A DNA stretch of 12,670 nucleotides from Pedosphaera sp. (GTDB lineage: Bacteria > Verrucomicrobiota > Verrucomicrobiia > Limisphaerales > SIAT01): positions 1-12,670 of the forward strand of contig SIAT01000040.1 in assembly GCA_009691645.1 (NCBI GenBank). The letters are read 5' to 3'. Shown here piece after piece: positions 7,279 through 12,670 of this stretch (within the stretch, counting starts at the first letter, position 1; each line of letters begins with the position of its first letter). Below the pieces are notes generated by a model that was not told the DNA's origin, did not search any database, and saw only the letters and a program-made list of their open reading frames with translations. The position numbers and the translations under genes were made by a program.

Positions 7279-8379
7279 TCAGTGCCCCGGCTCGCGGGTG
7301 AAAGGATTCTTCGCCGGCTGCGCTGCCCCGGCATTGTCGAAGGGATTGCCGGCTGCGGCGTCGGGTGTGGAAAAGGGATTGGCTGAAGCCGGCGTTGATG
7401 CTTCGGCCGCGGTGGGTGTTGGAATTGTTTCGGGAACCGCAGGCGAAAGCCCCGGTGTCGCGTTGGGCGGGCTGGCCGAGAGCGGTTTCACGAGCGTCTC
7501 GTCGCCGGTGAAGGGATTGCTCTTCGGCATTTCGTCGCTCGCCGGCGCGGTGGTGAAGGGATTAGCGACGGTGGCGAATTGCGACGGCACGCGTGGCAGG
7601 AAGAACGGCGCGAAGAAAAGATAGATCCAACCGACGACGAGATGCACGGCCGTCACCAGCAGCAGGCCGAGCAGTGGTAGCCATTCGAGGCCGTACAACA
7701 CGAGACCCATCGCGAAGATCCATGCGCCGGGCAGCAGGGCTGCTGCTGCGAGTTTCCAGCGGCCGGCGCGCGTGCTCTCGCGGTCGGCGAAGAAGGCGAC
7801 GAGCCGCACGATGAACGTGCCGAGCATCGCCAAAACAGTCCACGTGAAGAGCAGCCAGAGGAGCGTTCCCGTCGCCACGCCGGCGAGTAGAATCGGTTTC
7901 CACGCGCCCCACCACGGCTCGACCGCGCCGCGCGTGAGTGGCAGTTGCCGATCTTCCGGATAAGGCCACGCGAGATAACCGAAGAGTGAGCTGATGCGGA
8001 ATTGGCTTTTGCCGAATTCGAGTTGCAGATCCGCAGTCTGGCCGGTGTCGTCCGCTTCGCGCGGACTGACGACGACGGCGAGAAAGTGTGTCTCGGCGAG
8101 CACGTTCGCTTCGCGCGCGGGCCAGACGAGCTGGCCTTCGTGGACGATGGCGCGTTCGGATGGCAATTGGCTGATGGCGGTTTCGATGACAGGACACCAT
8201 TGGCGCGCGAGAAGCCAGACGACGCACCCGGCCACGGCGGCGGCGGTGACGAGTTGCGCGACGAGCAAACGGCCGAAAGGCGCACGGGCGAACGCGGCGA
8301 CACCGCCGAAACTGAACGGCTGCGACGCGTCGGGCGCGGTGGTTTTTGTGGCGGCGGATTCCACGGATTGATTCAGCAA
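7279..8379 (-). CDS. Polytopic inner-membrane protein with a Pro-rich tail bearing five NPF motifs
   Basis: This 366-aa protein has one N-terminal transmembrane helix (about 38-58), a soluble domain (about 60-160, probably extracytoplasmic) and then a group of hydrophobic segments at about 162-197, 208-230 and 233-258. A low-complexity tail from 265 to the end is rich in Pro, Ala, Thr and Ser. The tail holds Asn-Pro-Phe five times, at 273, 288, 334, 345 and 358. The helix, soluble domain and helix-cluster plan loosely recalls DUF1189-like proteins, but I cannot confirm that. The start is uncertain: the frame has no ATG before the first helix, and the choices are TTG 8379 (used here, directly abutting a hairpin) or GTG 8364. 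It sits between a DUF6941-like gene and the TPR/LysM lipoprotein gene. Function is unknown; the tail looks like a protein-docking surface. Confidence 0.72.
   Translation of the reverse strand: MLNQSVESAATKTTAPDASQPFSFGGVAAFARAPFGRLLVAQLVTAAAVAGCVVWLLARQWCPVIETAISQLPSERAIVHEGQLVWPAREANVLAETHFLAVVVSPREADDTGQTADLQLEFGKSQFRISSLFGYLAWPYPEDRQLPLTRGAVEPWWGAWKPILLAGVATGTLLWLLFTWTVLAMLGTFIVRLVAFFADRESTRAGRWKLAAAALLPGAWIFAMGLVLYGLEWLPLLGLLLVTAVHLVVGWIYLFFAPFFLPRVPSQFATVANPFTTAPASDEMPKSNPFTGDETLVKPLSASPPNATPGLSPAVPETIPTPTAAEASTPASANPFSTPDAAAGNPFDNAGAAQPAKNPFTREPGH
7300..7563 (-). repeat. Five spaced Asn-Pro-Phe codon triplets (linear-motif repeat)
   Basis: On the minus strand the triplet AAC/AAT-CCx-TTx occurs at 7563-7555, 7518-7510, 7380-7372, 7347-7339 and 7308-7300. 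Each encodes NPF, followed by Thr, Ser or Asp. The surrounding codons differ, so this is conserved short-peptide repetition rather than a recent DNA duplication. Spacing is irregular (15, 46, 11 and 13 residues). Confidence 0.85.
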
Positions 8380-8397
8380 GACGGCGTGCGTGCCGTC
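8380..8397 (-). other. Hairpin abutting the putative start of the NPF-tail gene
   Basis: GACGGC and GCCGTC form a perfect six-base-pair stem with a six-base loop. The stem ends one base before the TTG proposed as the start codon. It may hide or position that start, or indicate that translation really begins at GTG 8364. No T-run follows on the minus strand, so it is not a normal terminator. Confidence 0.4.
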
Positions 8398-8419
8398 AAG
8401 GGACTGACGTTGTGAACTG

Positions 8420-8437
8420 CGCGGACTTCACGCCGCG
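8420..8437 (-). other. Second small hairpin in the 68-nt gap after the DUF6941-like gene
   Basis: CGCGG and CCGCG pair across an eight-base loop, ten bases after the stop of the DUF6941-like gene. With the hairpin at 8380-8397 it fills most of this gap. GC-rich five-base stems are common by chance here, so weight is low. Confidence 0.25.
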
Positions 8438-8447
8438 TGGCGATGGT

Positions 8448-8879
8448 TCAAGCCTTTTCCTGCGCCACTTCCGGTTGGCCTTGCGGCGGCACGACGACGA
8501 CGGGAAACGGATAGCGCAGCTTCATCACATCGTCCACGAGCACTTCGACTTGATAGACGCCGGGCGCGGTGAACTCGATCTGGCCGAAGATGGAGGCGTT
8601 CGTTGCGTGATGCGCGGGATCGGCGAGCGCGAACTTCACCTGGCTTTGGCGCAGCACCGTGGTCTGGTCTGGCGCGATGAGCCGCACCGTCTCGGTGAAG
8701 GCGCCGACGCCGGCGGTCCAGCGGCTGAAGATGCAGAGCTTGAGCGCGGTGACGGGCAACTGCGGCACGCGCAGGAAACCGAGCACGCCGACGAGGATGA
8801 AGTTGCCATTGGCCTCCTGTCGGATGTCTTCGCAGAGCAGCGAGCATTGGAGGTCGGGAAGGATGCGAGCGGGGTTCAT
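8448..8879 (-). CDS. Small DUF6941-like protein, function unknown
   Basis: This 143-aa protein has no signal peptide or transmembrane helix and is therefore probably cytoplasmic. It begins MNPARILPDLQCSLLCEDIR and continues NGNFILVGVLGFLRVP. The 'xxxCEDIRxExxGKxxLxGV'-like opening, followed by alternating strands (TETVRLIAP, QIEFTAPGVYQVEVLVDD), recalls the DUF6941 family. Such proteins are predicted beta-sandwiches found next to varied genes; that family name is from memory. The sequence AHHATNASIFGQIEFTAPG and the ending FPVVVVPP fit a beta fold with a disordered tail. It starts at ATG 8879, 16 nt after the folD stop, and probably belongs to the same transcript. Nothing in the sequence reveals a binding partner or reaction. 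Confidence 0.75.
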   Translation of the reverse strand: MNPARILPDLQCSLLCEDIRQEANGNFILVGVLGFLRVPQLPVTALKLCIFSRWTAGVGAFTETVRLIAPDQTTVLRQSQVKFALADPAHHATNASIFGQIEFTAPGVYQVEVLVDDVMKLRYPFPVVVVPPQGQPEVAQEKA

Positions 8880-8895
8880 ATAAAATAAGTGTGGG

Positions 8896-9789
8896 TTAGC
8901 GTGTGGCGAGTTCGGCGGCGCGCGTGGTGTTGGCGAGCAACATGGCGATGGTCATCGGGCCAACGCCGCCGGGGTTCGGGGTGATGAGGCCGGCGATCGG
9001 CTGGACGTTGGCGAAATCCACATCGCCCACGAGCCGCGAGCCGCTTTTCGCGGACGGATCGGGAAGGCGATTGACGCCGACATCCACGACGACCGCGCCG
9101 GGTTTCACCATGTCTGCTTTCACGAACTCGGCGACGCCCATCGCGGCGATAATGATGTCCGCGCGGCGGCAATGCGCCGCGACATCGCGAGTGCGCGAAT
9201 GGCAGAGCGTCACCGTGGCGTCGGCATGTCGCGCTTTCTGGCAGAGGATGGCGGCCATCGGTTTGCCGACGATGTTGCCGCGGCCGAGGATGACGATCTC
9301 CGCACCGGCGATTTTCACGTCGGCGCGGATGAGCAATTCGTGGACGCCAGCCGGTGTGCAGGGGTGGAAACCGGTTTCGTCGCCGAGCATCAGTTTGCCG
9401 ACATTGATCGGATGGAAACCATCCACGTCCTTGTCGGGCGAGACGGCTGCGAAGATTCGCGATTCGCTGATGTGCTTCGGAAGCGGCGCCTGAATGAGAA
9501 TGCCGTGGACGGCGCGGTCGGCGTTCAGTTGAGCGATGATTGTGAGCAGTTCGGCTTCGGTGGCGGTCTCGGGTAGGACGCGCGTTTCGGAAGCGATGCC
9601 GAGACGGGCGGAAGTTTTCTCCTTCATCCCGACGTACACCTTCGAAGCGGGATCCTCGCCGACGCGTACGAAAACTTGTTTGGGCTCGATGCCGCGGGAT
9701 TTGAGGGCCGAAACGTGCTGGGCAGTTGCGGCGTGGATTTGCTCGGCGATGGCGCGGCCATCAATGAGATTGCCGGCGGCCACGGTCAA
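8896..9789 (-). CDS. folD: Bifunctional methylenetetrahydrofolate dehydrogenase / methenyltetrahydrofolate cyclohydrolase
   Basis: This 297-aa cytoplasmic enzyme interconverts 5,10-methylene-THF, 5,10-methenyl-THF and 10-formyl-THF, using NAD(P), to supply one-carbon units for purines and formyl-Met. The family signatures are intact: YVGMKEK (52-58) with catalytic Lys56, HGILIQAPLP (95-104) with Gln100, PDKDVDGFH (118-126) with Asp123, PCTPAGV (143-149), the nucleotide-binding loop GRGNIVGKP (169-177) and PNPGGVGPMT (271-280). The loop usually reads GRSxxVGKP; here the Ser is Gly. The listed start is a TTG that overlaps the upstream stop as TTGA. GTG two codons later (9783) would give an N-terminus like other FolD proteins and is equally likely. 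Overlap with the SH3b gene implies coupled translation; 16 nt separate it from the next gene. Confidence 0.97.
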   Translation of the reverse strand: MTVAAGNLIDGRAIAEQIHAATAQHVSALKSRGIEPKQVFVRVGEDPASKVYVGMKEKTSARLGIASETRVLPETATEAELLTIIAQLNADRAVHGILIQAPLPKHISESRIFAAVSPDKDVDGFHPINVGKLMLGDETGFHPCTPAGVHELLIRADVKIAGAEIVILGRGNIVGKPMAAILCQKARHADATVTLCHSRTRDVAAHCRRADIIIAAMGVAEFVKADMVKPGAVVVDVGVNRLPDPSAKSGSRLVGDVDFANVQPIAGLITPNPGGVGPMTIAMLLANTTRAAELATR

Positions 9790-10919
9790 TTATCCGTCGT
9801 GCGGAGCGTCTCGATCTTGAGTAGAGGCGTGTCGGCCCAGCGCGGGTCGATGGCTTCCTCGCCGCTCACCAGCACGCGACGGCCCTTGAGGAGGTTCATC
9901 GGCACGTTGGTGTTGGTGGTGTGAAGGTAGTTGATGACCTTGCCGGTCTCGGGATGCTCGAGGACGTACTCGGCGGGGGCCTGAATGTTCAGCGTACGCT
10001 GGATGATGCCCTCGCGTGTGACGAGGCGGATGGGAAGAGGGGCCGCGACGACGGGCGTGGGCGGGACGATCGGCGCCTCCACCTTTTTGGCGACGGTCTT
10101 GGGCTTGGTCGCGGTGTGGAAGATGGCCTTGTACCACGGGAGCTTGTTGGTGCTGGTGATGGCGGCGACCGGCTCCACCTGCTTCGGCGCTTCCGTTTTG
10201 GTCGGAGGCGTCGGCGTGACGATTTTCGGATCGTCGGTTTTGGCCGGAGTCTTTTTGTTGCCTTTGGGCGTGGCGGTTTTGGCGGCCACCACGGGGATCG
10301 GTGGCGAAGGGAACGCTTCGCTCACACTGTTGGTCTCGGGCGTGGGCGGCTTCGTGAAACTGGTGATGGGAACGCTGATGATGTTGGTGGAAGGGAGAGC
10401 CACGACGTTCGTTCGCGGTGTGGTCGGGGGTACGGTGACGATGTTCGAGGCTTCCTCGCGCTGGAGCAAATCAGAAGCGACGAAGACCGCCGCGGTCGCG
10501 GGCGATTCGATTTCCATCCACTCGCCGACGGTGCGGACGGGCTTGACCACCGCGCCTTTGTCGAGGCGGCAGAGGACGCTGAAATGCTCGCCGGGACCGG
10601 CGCGGACATTGAGTTTGCTGGGGATGACGGCCTTGGTCTGCGCGTCAATGAACCCGGCGTGGATCCAGACGAGCGTGTCGGCGGGGAGTTGGATGCGCAG
10701 CCACTTCACCGGCTCGCCGGCCTTGGGGGTCTTCACGGTGATCTCCTCGAGCACGGTCACGACCTCGCCCTTCTCGAGTTGGATGACTACTTCGCTGCTC
10801 AAGCTGGCGGCGCCACGCGCGTTCGTGCGGGCCTGCTTGACGACCGCCTTATCGGCCGCCTGCGCGCCAATCAAGCCGGCAAAAAGAACGAATAATCCGA
10901 TCCGCTTGGAAGTGTTCAT
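9786..10919 (-). CDS. Secreted protein with two SH3b-like domains, Pro/Thr-rich linker and a C-terminal beta domain
   Basis: This 377-aa protein has a signal peptide MNTSKRIGLFVLFAGLIG with likely cleavage after AQA (about residue 21). Two bacterial SH3-like modules follow. The first (about 24-92) has KQARTNARGAASLSSEVV and WIHAGFI. The second (about 95-152) has KLNVRAGPGEHFSVLCRL and GEWMEI. Such modules usually bind cell-wall peptides. A long Pro/Thr/Lys-rich linker (155-295) leads to a compact C-terminal domain (296-373, IIQRTLNIQAPAEYVLEH, LLKGRRVLVSG, WADTPLLKIE). Its strand pattern suggests an OB-like fold; that is inference. It likely works in the periplasm as a wall-associated adaptor. 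The start overlaps the rluB stop as ATGA, and its own stop overlaps the folD start. No enzymatic residues are evident. Confidence 0.82.
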   Translation of the reverse strand: MNTSKRIGLFVLFAGLIGAQAADKAVVKQARTNARGAASLSSEVVIQLEKGEVVTVLEEITVKTPKAGEPVKWLRIQLPADTLVWIHAGFIDAQTKAVIPSKLNVRAGPGEHFSVLCRLDKGAVVKPVRTVGEWMEIESPATAAVFVASDLLQREEASNIVTVPPTTPRTNVVALPSTNIISVPITSFTKPPTPETNSVSEAFPSPPIPVVAAKTATPKGNKKTPAKTDDPKIVTPTPPTKTEAPKQVEPVAAITSTNKLPWYKAIFHTATKPKTVAKKVEAPIVPPTPVVAAPLPIRLVTREGIIQRTLNIQAPAEYVLEHPETGKVINYLHTTNTNVPMNLLKGRRVLVSGEEAIDPRWADTPLLKIETLRTTDN

Positions 10920-11626
10920 AGTTTGGGTAGTAAAGATTTAATCTCTGGTTCTGTCAACGTCCGCCATTTACCCGGTTTCAGCTCCGCGAGTTTGATTGGC
11001 CCGATCTGAATCCGCTGTAATCGTTCGACGACCATCCCCAGACTTTCGAAGAGGCGGCGCACCTCGCGGTTCTTCCCCTCGGCCAGTTCCAGCTCCACAT
11101 GGCTGCGCGTGTTGTTCGAATCGATGATCCGCGCCTTCTCGGCCTTGAGCATGTCGCCCATGTGCCGCACACCCACGGTGAAACTCTTCAACTGCCTGGG
11201 CTCCACGCGGCCGGTCACTGTGGCCAGATACTTCTTGCGGATACCGTAGCGCGGGTGGGTGAGTTGAAGCGCGAACTCGCCGTCGTTGGTCATGAAAATC
11301 AGCCCCTCGCTCTCGCGGTCGAGCCGGCCGACCGGATAGAGGTTGCCCCATTCCTTGGGCAGAAGTTCGCCGACGATACTCCGCCCCAGCTCATCCGAAC
11401 GGGTGCAGAGATAACCGCGCGGCTTGTGAAGGGCGACGTGAAGCTTGCGCTTGAGCTGAACCCGCTGGCCCTCCACCGCGACGCGATCGACGGCGGGATC
11501 CACCTTGGTGCCGAGCTCGCGGACGACCTTGCCGTTCACCTCCACGCTGCCGGCGCGGATGAGCAGCTCGGCGGCGCGCCGAGAGGCGACGCCCGCCTCG
11601 GCGAGAAACTTTTGGAGGCGCAACAT
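10916..11626 (-). CDS. rluB: rRNA pseudouridine synthase, RsuA/RluB family
   Basis: This 236-aa enzyme isomerises a specific uridine in rRNA. An N-terminal S4 RNA-binding domain (about 1-60, LQKFLAEAGVASRRAAE) is followed by the catalytic domain. That carries KPRG (68-71), GRLDRESEGL (100-109) with catalytic Asp103, and EGKNREVRRLFE (183-194). The NREVRRL form and the ending 'RIQIGPIKLAELKPGKWRTLT' are closer to RluB (23S rRNA, helix 80/90 region in E. coli) than to RsuA (16S), but the target is inferred. It follows the small basic protein by 27 nt and overlaps the SH3b gene by 4 nt (ATGA). It starts at ATG 11626 with no Shine-Dalgarno. Co-location with a tiny basic protein of suspected ribosomal association fits a ribosome-maturation role. 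Confidence 0.93.
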   Translation of the reverse strand: MLRLQKFLAEAGVASRRAAELLIRAGSVEVNGKVVRELGTKVDPAVDRVAVEGQRVQLKRKLHVALHKPRGYLCTRSDELGRSIVGELLPKEWGNLYPVGRLDRESEGLIFMTNDGEFALQLTHPRYGIRKKYLATVTGRVEPRQLKSFTVGVRHMGDMLKAEKARIIDSNNTRSHVELELAEGKNREVRRLFESLGMVVERLQRIQIGPIKLAELKPGKWRTLTEPEIKSLLPKL

Positions 11627-11653
11627 CGCGTCGAGGGAACGGTCGGGGGAGGA

Positions 11654-11809
11654 CTATTCCTCCGGCTTCGTCTTGCGCAGGCCGGTGATGCGGTCGCCGT
11701 CCTTCCACTGGCCGCGCTTCTTGAGCAGGGCAGCGCGCTCGAAGCGCTTGAGGACATTCCGTTTCGCGCCGAGAGCGTTCGAGGCGCGCAGGCTGGGATG
11801 TAGTGACAT
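11654..11809 (-). CDS. Small basic protein (Chlamydiae/Verrucomicrobia lineage family)
   Basis: This is a 51-codon gene, easily missed. It runs from ATG 11809 to TAG 11654, starts MSLHPSLRASNALGAKRNVL and continues KRFERAALLKKRGQWKDGD, then RITGLRKTKPEE. It has about 15 Lys/Arg in 51 residues. The 'MSLHPSL...RNVLxRxERxxxLxxxGxWxxG...GLxKxK' pattern matches, from memory, the small basic protein family TIGR04137, restricted to Chlamydiae/Verrucomicrobia and of unproven, possibly ribosome-linked function. It lies first in the minus-strand cluster, 27 nt before an rRNA pseudouridine synthase gene. A plausible promoter lies about 48 nt upstream. No Shine-Dalgarno is visible (GGTACATTTT precedes the ATG). 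The long open frame on the opposite strand here is an antisense shadow. Confidence 0.87.
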   Translation of the reverse strand: MSLHPSLRASNALGAKRNVLKRFERAALLKKRGQWKDGDRITGLRKTKPEE

Positions 11810-11856
11810 AAAATGTACCGTTCGTTTGCGCGCCGCACCGCGACGCAGGAACGCAA

Positions 11857-11885
11857 TTTCTAGCAGAGCCGCACGCTCGTGCCAA
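11857..11885 (-). promoter_or_regulatory. Candidate promoter for the small basic protein / rluB operon
   Basis: On the minus strand TTGGCA (11880-11885, 5/6 to TTGACA) and TAGAAA (11857-11862, 4/6 to TATAAT) are separated by exactly 17 nt. TGC precedes the -10, giving an extended form. Transcription would start near 11850, leaving a leader of about 40 nt before ATG 11809. This is the best sigma70-like match I found, and it heads the thirteen-gene minus-strand cluster. Confidence 0.5.
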
Positions 11886-11902
11886 ACGTTATTTTGCGAT
11901 CA

Positions 11903-11916
11903 CCCAGTGCACCGGG
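11903..11916. promoter_or_regulatory. Near-palindrome upstream of the small basic protein promoter
   Basis: CCCAGTGCACCGGG is symmetric around GTGCAC with a single mismatched pair. It sits 17 nt beyond the -35 hexamer of the candidate promoter, a position where an activator could bind. Short GC-rich palindromes arise by chance in such DNA, so this is tentative. Confidence 0.2.
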
Positions 11917-11966
11917 AAATGCTTCGGGACAACCCTGAATGCCTGAAAGGTATCGAACGCCACATT

Positions 11967-12045
11967 TTAGGTTGAAGCATGGATTGCGCGTGTCTTGATC
12001 CCGGGGAAGGGGTCTCCCGCGCGTGGATATCGGGCTTCAACCTGA
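11967..12045 (+). ncRNA. Nested inverted repeat: candidate structured RNA or repeat element
   Basis: The gene-free stretch 11810-12111 holds a strong nested fold. The outer arms AGGTTGAAGC (11969-11978) and GCTTCAACCT (12034-12043) pair perfectly and extend two more pairs with a U-G wobble. Inside, TGCGCG (11985-11990) pairs with CGCGCG (12018-12023). At the tip GATCCC (11997-12002) pairs with GGGGTC (12009-12014) around the loop GGGGAA. Unpaired segments lie between the stems. Three pairs are G-U on the plus strand and would be A-C mismatches on the minus strand, so a plus-strand RNA is favoured. I recognise no known RNA family (not SRP, tmRNA or 6S by their motifs). No promoter is evident. 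It could equally be a dispersed repeat or the 3' structure of a neighbouring transcript. Confidence 0.45.
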
Positions 12046-12061
12046 TTCCGACTCTTTTGTT

Positions 12062-12085
12062 CTCCCAGCTTGGCGGCGATGGGAG
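12062..12085. other. Weak inverted repeat near the end of the isomerase gene
   Basis: CTCCCA (12062-12067) and TGGGAG (12080-12085) pair with a 12-base loop, 26 nt past the isomerase stop. On the minus strand the following bases are A-rich rather than T-rich, so it does not qualify as an intrinsic terminator for that gene. No better terminator is visible in the gap. Confidence 0.2.
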
Positions 12086-12111
12086 GCGTTCGTTGGCGAG
12101 CTAGCGGCGGA

Positions 12112-12670
12112 TCATCCCTTCTTTCCTAAAATCCGGTCCATCGAATCGCTCGTCTGCCAAATGAGCGCCTCGGGGTAGTGGGGGTAAGGGTGGAAATACT
12201 CAAAGGTCAGGAAGCCGCGGTAGTTGATCTTGTCCAACTCCTCCAGCAGCGCGGGCCAGTTGGTCGTGCCATCGAGCAGCGGGCGGAAGGTTTCGAGGGA
12301 GAAGTCCGTGCCTTTCTTCGTGAACTCCTTGAGGTGAATGTTCTGGATGCGCTTGCCCATGATCGGCACCCAATGTTCCGCGTGCTGGAACATCGCGATG
12401 TTGCCAGTGTCGTAGTGGATGCGGACGCGGTCGTTGCCGAAGTGGTCCACGAACGCGTTCATCTCCATCGGCGTCATCAGGAAGCCGTTGAAGAAGATGT
12501 TCTCCATGTTGAGATAGACCTTCTGCTTCGCGGCGGTCTTGGCGAGGACGGCAATGGCTTCCTTCGCGCGTTGCTCGCAGATGTCGTTGCGCACCGGCTC
12601 GTGGTCGGTGCGCCACGGGATGTGGACCGCGCCGGGGACGACGAGGACGTTCTCCACGCCGAGGTCGCTG
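12112..12670 (-). CDS. Sugar-phosphate isomerase/epimerase-like TIM-barrel protein (N-terminus beyond window)
   Basis: The frame is open from the right window edge to TGA at 12112, giving 185 complete visible codons of a protein usually about 270-300 aa. The GTG at 12657 is internal: in-frame codons SDLG continue upstream, and VENVLVVPGAVHIPW reads as a barrel strand. The four metal-ligand positions of the xylose-isomerase-like (AP endonuclease 2-type) fold are visible: Glu in LNMENIFFNG, Asp in IHYDTGN, His in QNIHLKEF and Glu in FLTFEYF. Such proteins isomerise or epimerise ketoses, hydroxypyruvate or inositol derivatives; the substrate cannot be told from this part. The stop lies 302 nt upstream of the small basic protein gene, so it is probably a separate transcription unit. 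Confidence 0.85.
   Translation of the reverse strand, partial: SDLGVENVLVVPGAVHIPWRTDHEPVRNDICEQRAKEAIAVLAKTAAKQKVYLNMENIFFNGFLMTPMEMNAFVDHFGNDRVRIHYDTGNIAMFQHAEHWVPIMGKRIQNIHLKEFTKKGTDFSLETFRPLLDGTTNWPALLEELDKINYRGFLTFEYFHPYPHYPEALIWQTSDSMDRILGKKG

Noticed and set aside
9921..10941. Two plus-strand open frames over the SH3b gene (324 and 318 codons)
   Set aside because: Antisense to a gene with a signal peptide and two SH3b modules; the products are Gly/Arg/Asp- or Val/Ser/Thr-rich with no recognisable features.
11505..11975. 156-codon plus-strand open frame opposite the small basic protein
   Set aside because: Arg/Ser/Ala-rich shadow of rluB and the small basic protein; its tail into the gap shows no domain.
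11979..12033. SRP (4.5S) RNA apical domain suggested by a GGGGAA loop
   Set aside because: The conserved asymmetric and symmetric loop sequences flanking the GGAA tetraloop of SRP RNA are absent.

Overview
This is a GC-rich, gene-dense bacterial chromosome segment. The likely source is the Verrucomicrobia, possibly the Pedosphaera/Limisphaera side, although that finer placement is an inference. The best lineage marker is a 51-codon gene at 11654-11809. It resembles the 'small basic protein' family that I recall as restricted to Chlamydiae/Verrucomicrobia. Other hints are the near-absence of Shine-Dalgarno sequences and the lineage-style envelope proteins of unknown function. I see no transposase, phage gene, CRISPR array, tRNA or rRNA.

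Layout, left to right. (a) 1-149, minus: the first 49 codons of isoleucyl-tRNA synthetase, running off the left edge. (b) 150-255: a short divergent promoter region. (c) 256-1287, plus: a LOG-family Rossmann protein, the only plus-strand gene. (d) 1262-11809, minus: thirteen consecutive genes with gaps of at most 68 nt and several overlaps, plausibly one or a few long operons. In transcription order they are: small basic protein, RluB-like pseudouridine synthase, an SH3b-domain secreted protein, FolD, a DUF6941-like protein, a polytopic membrane protein with five NPF motifs, a TPR/LysM lipoprotein, a single-pass anchored protein, an ABC ATPase, a 12-TM ABC permease, two coiled-coil tail-anchored proteins, and an Ogt-type alkylguanine methyltransferase. 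(e) 11810-12111: 302 nt without a gene, holding a candidate promoter for the small basic protein, a near-palindrome and a nested, strongly foldable inverted repeat. (f) 12112-12670, minus: the C-terminal part of a sugar-phosphate isomerase/epimerase-like TIM barrel, running off the right edge.

How the genes fit together (inference). The upstream half of the cluster mixes ribosome maturation (small basic protein, RluB-like), one-carbon metabolism (FolD) and envelope proteins carrying SH3b and LysM modules. The downstream half is a compact exporter module: membrane-anchored extracytoplasmic protein, ATPase, permease, then two tail-anchored coiled-coil proteins. The final gene is a DNA repair protein whose 3' end overlaps the LOG gene by 26 bp.

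The least explained items are the exporter module with its coiled-coil partners, the NPF-motif tail, and the structured intergenic element at 11967-12045. None of these is proven to be a new system.
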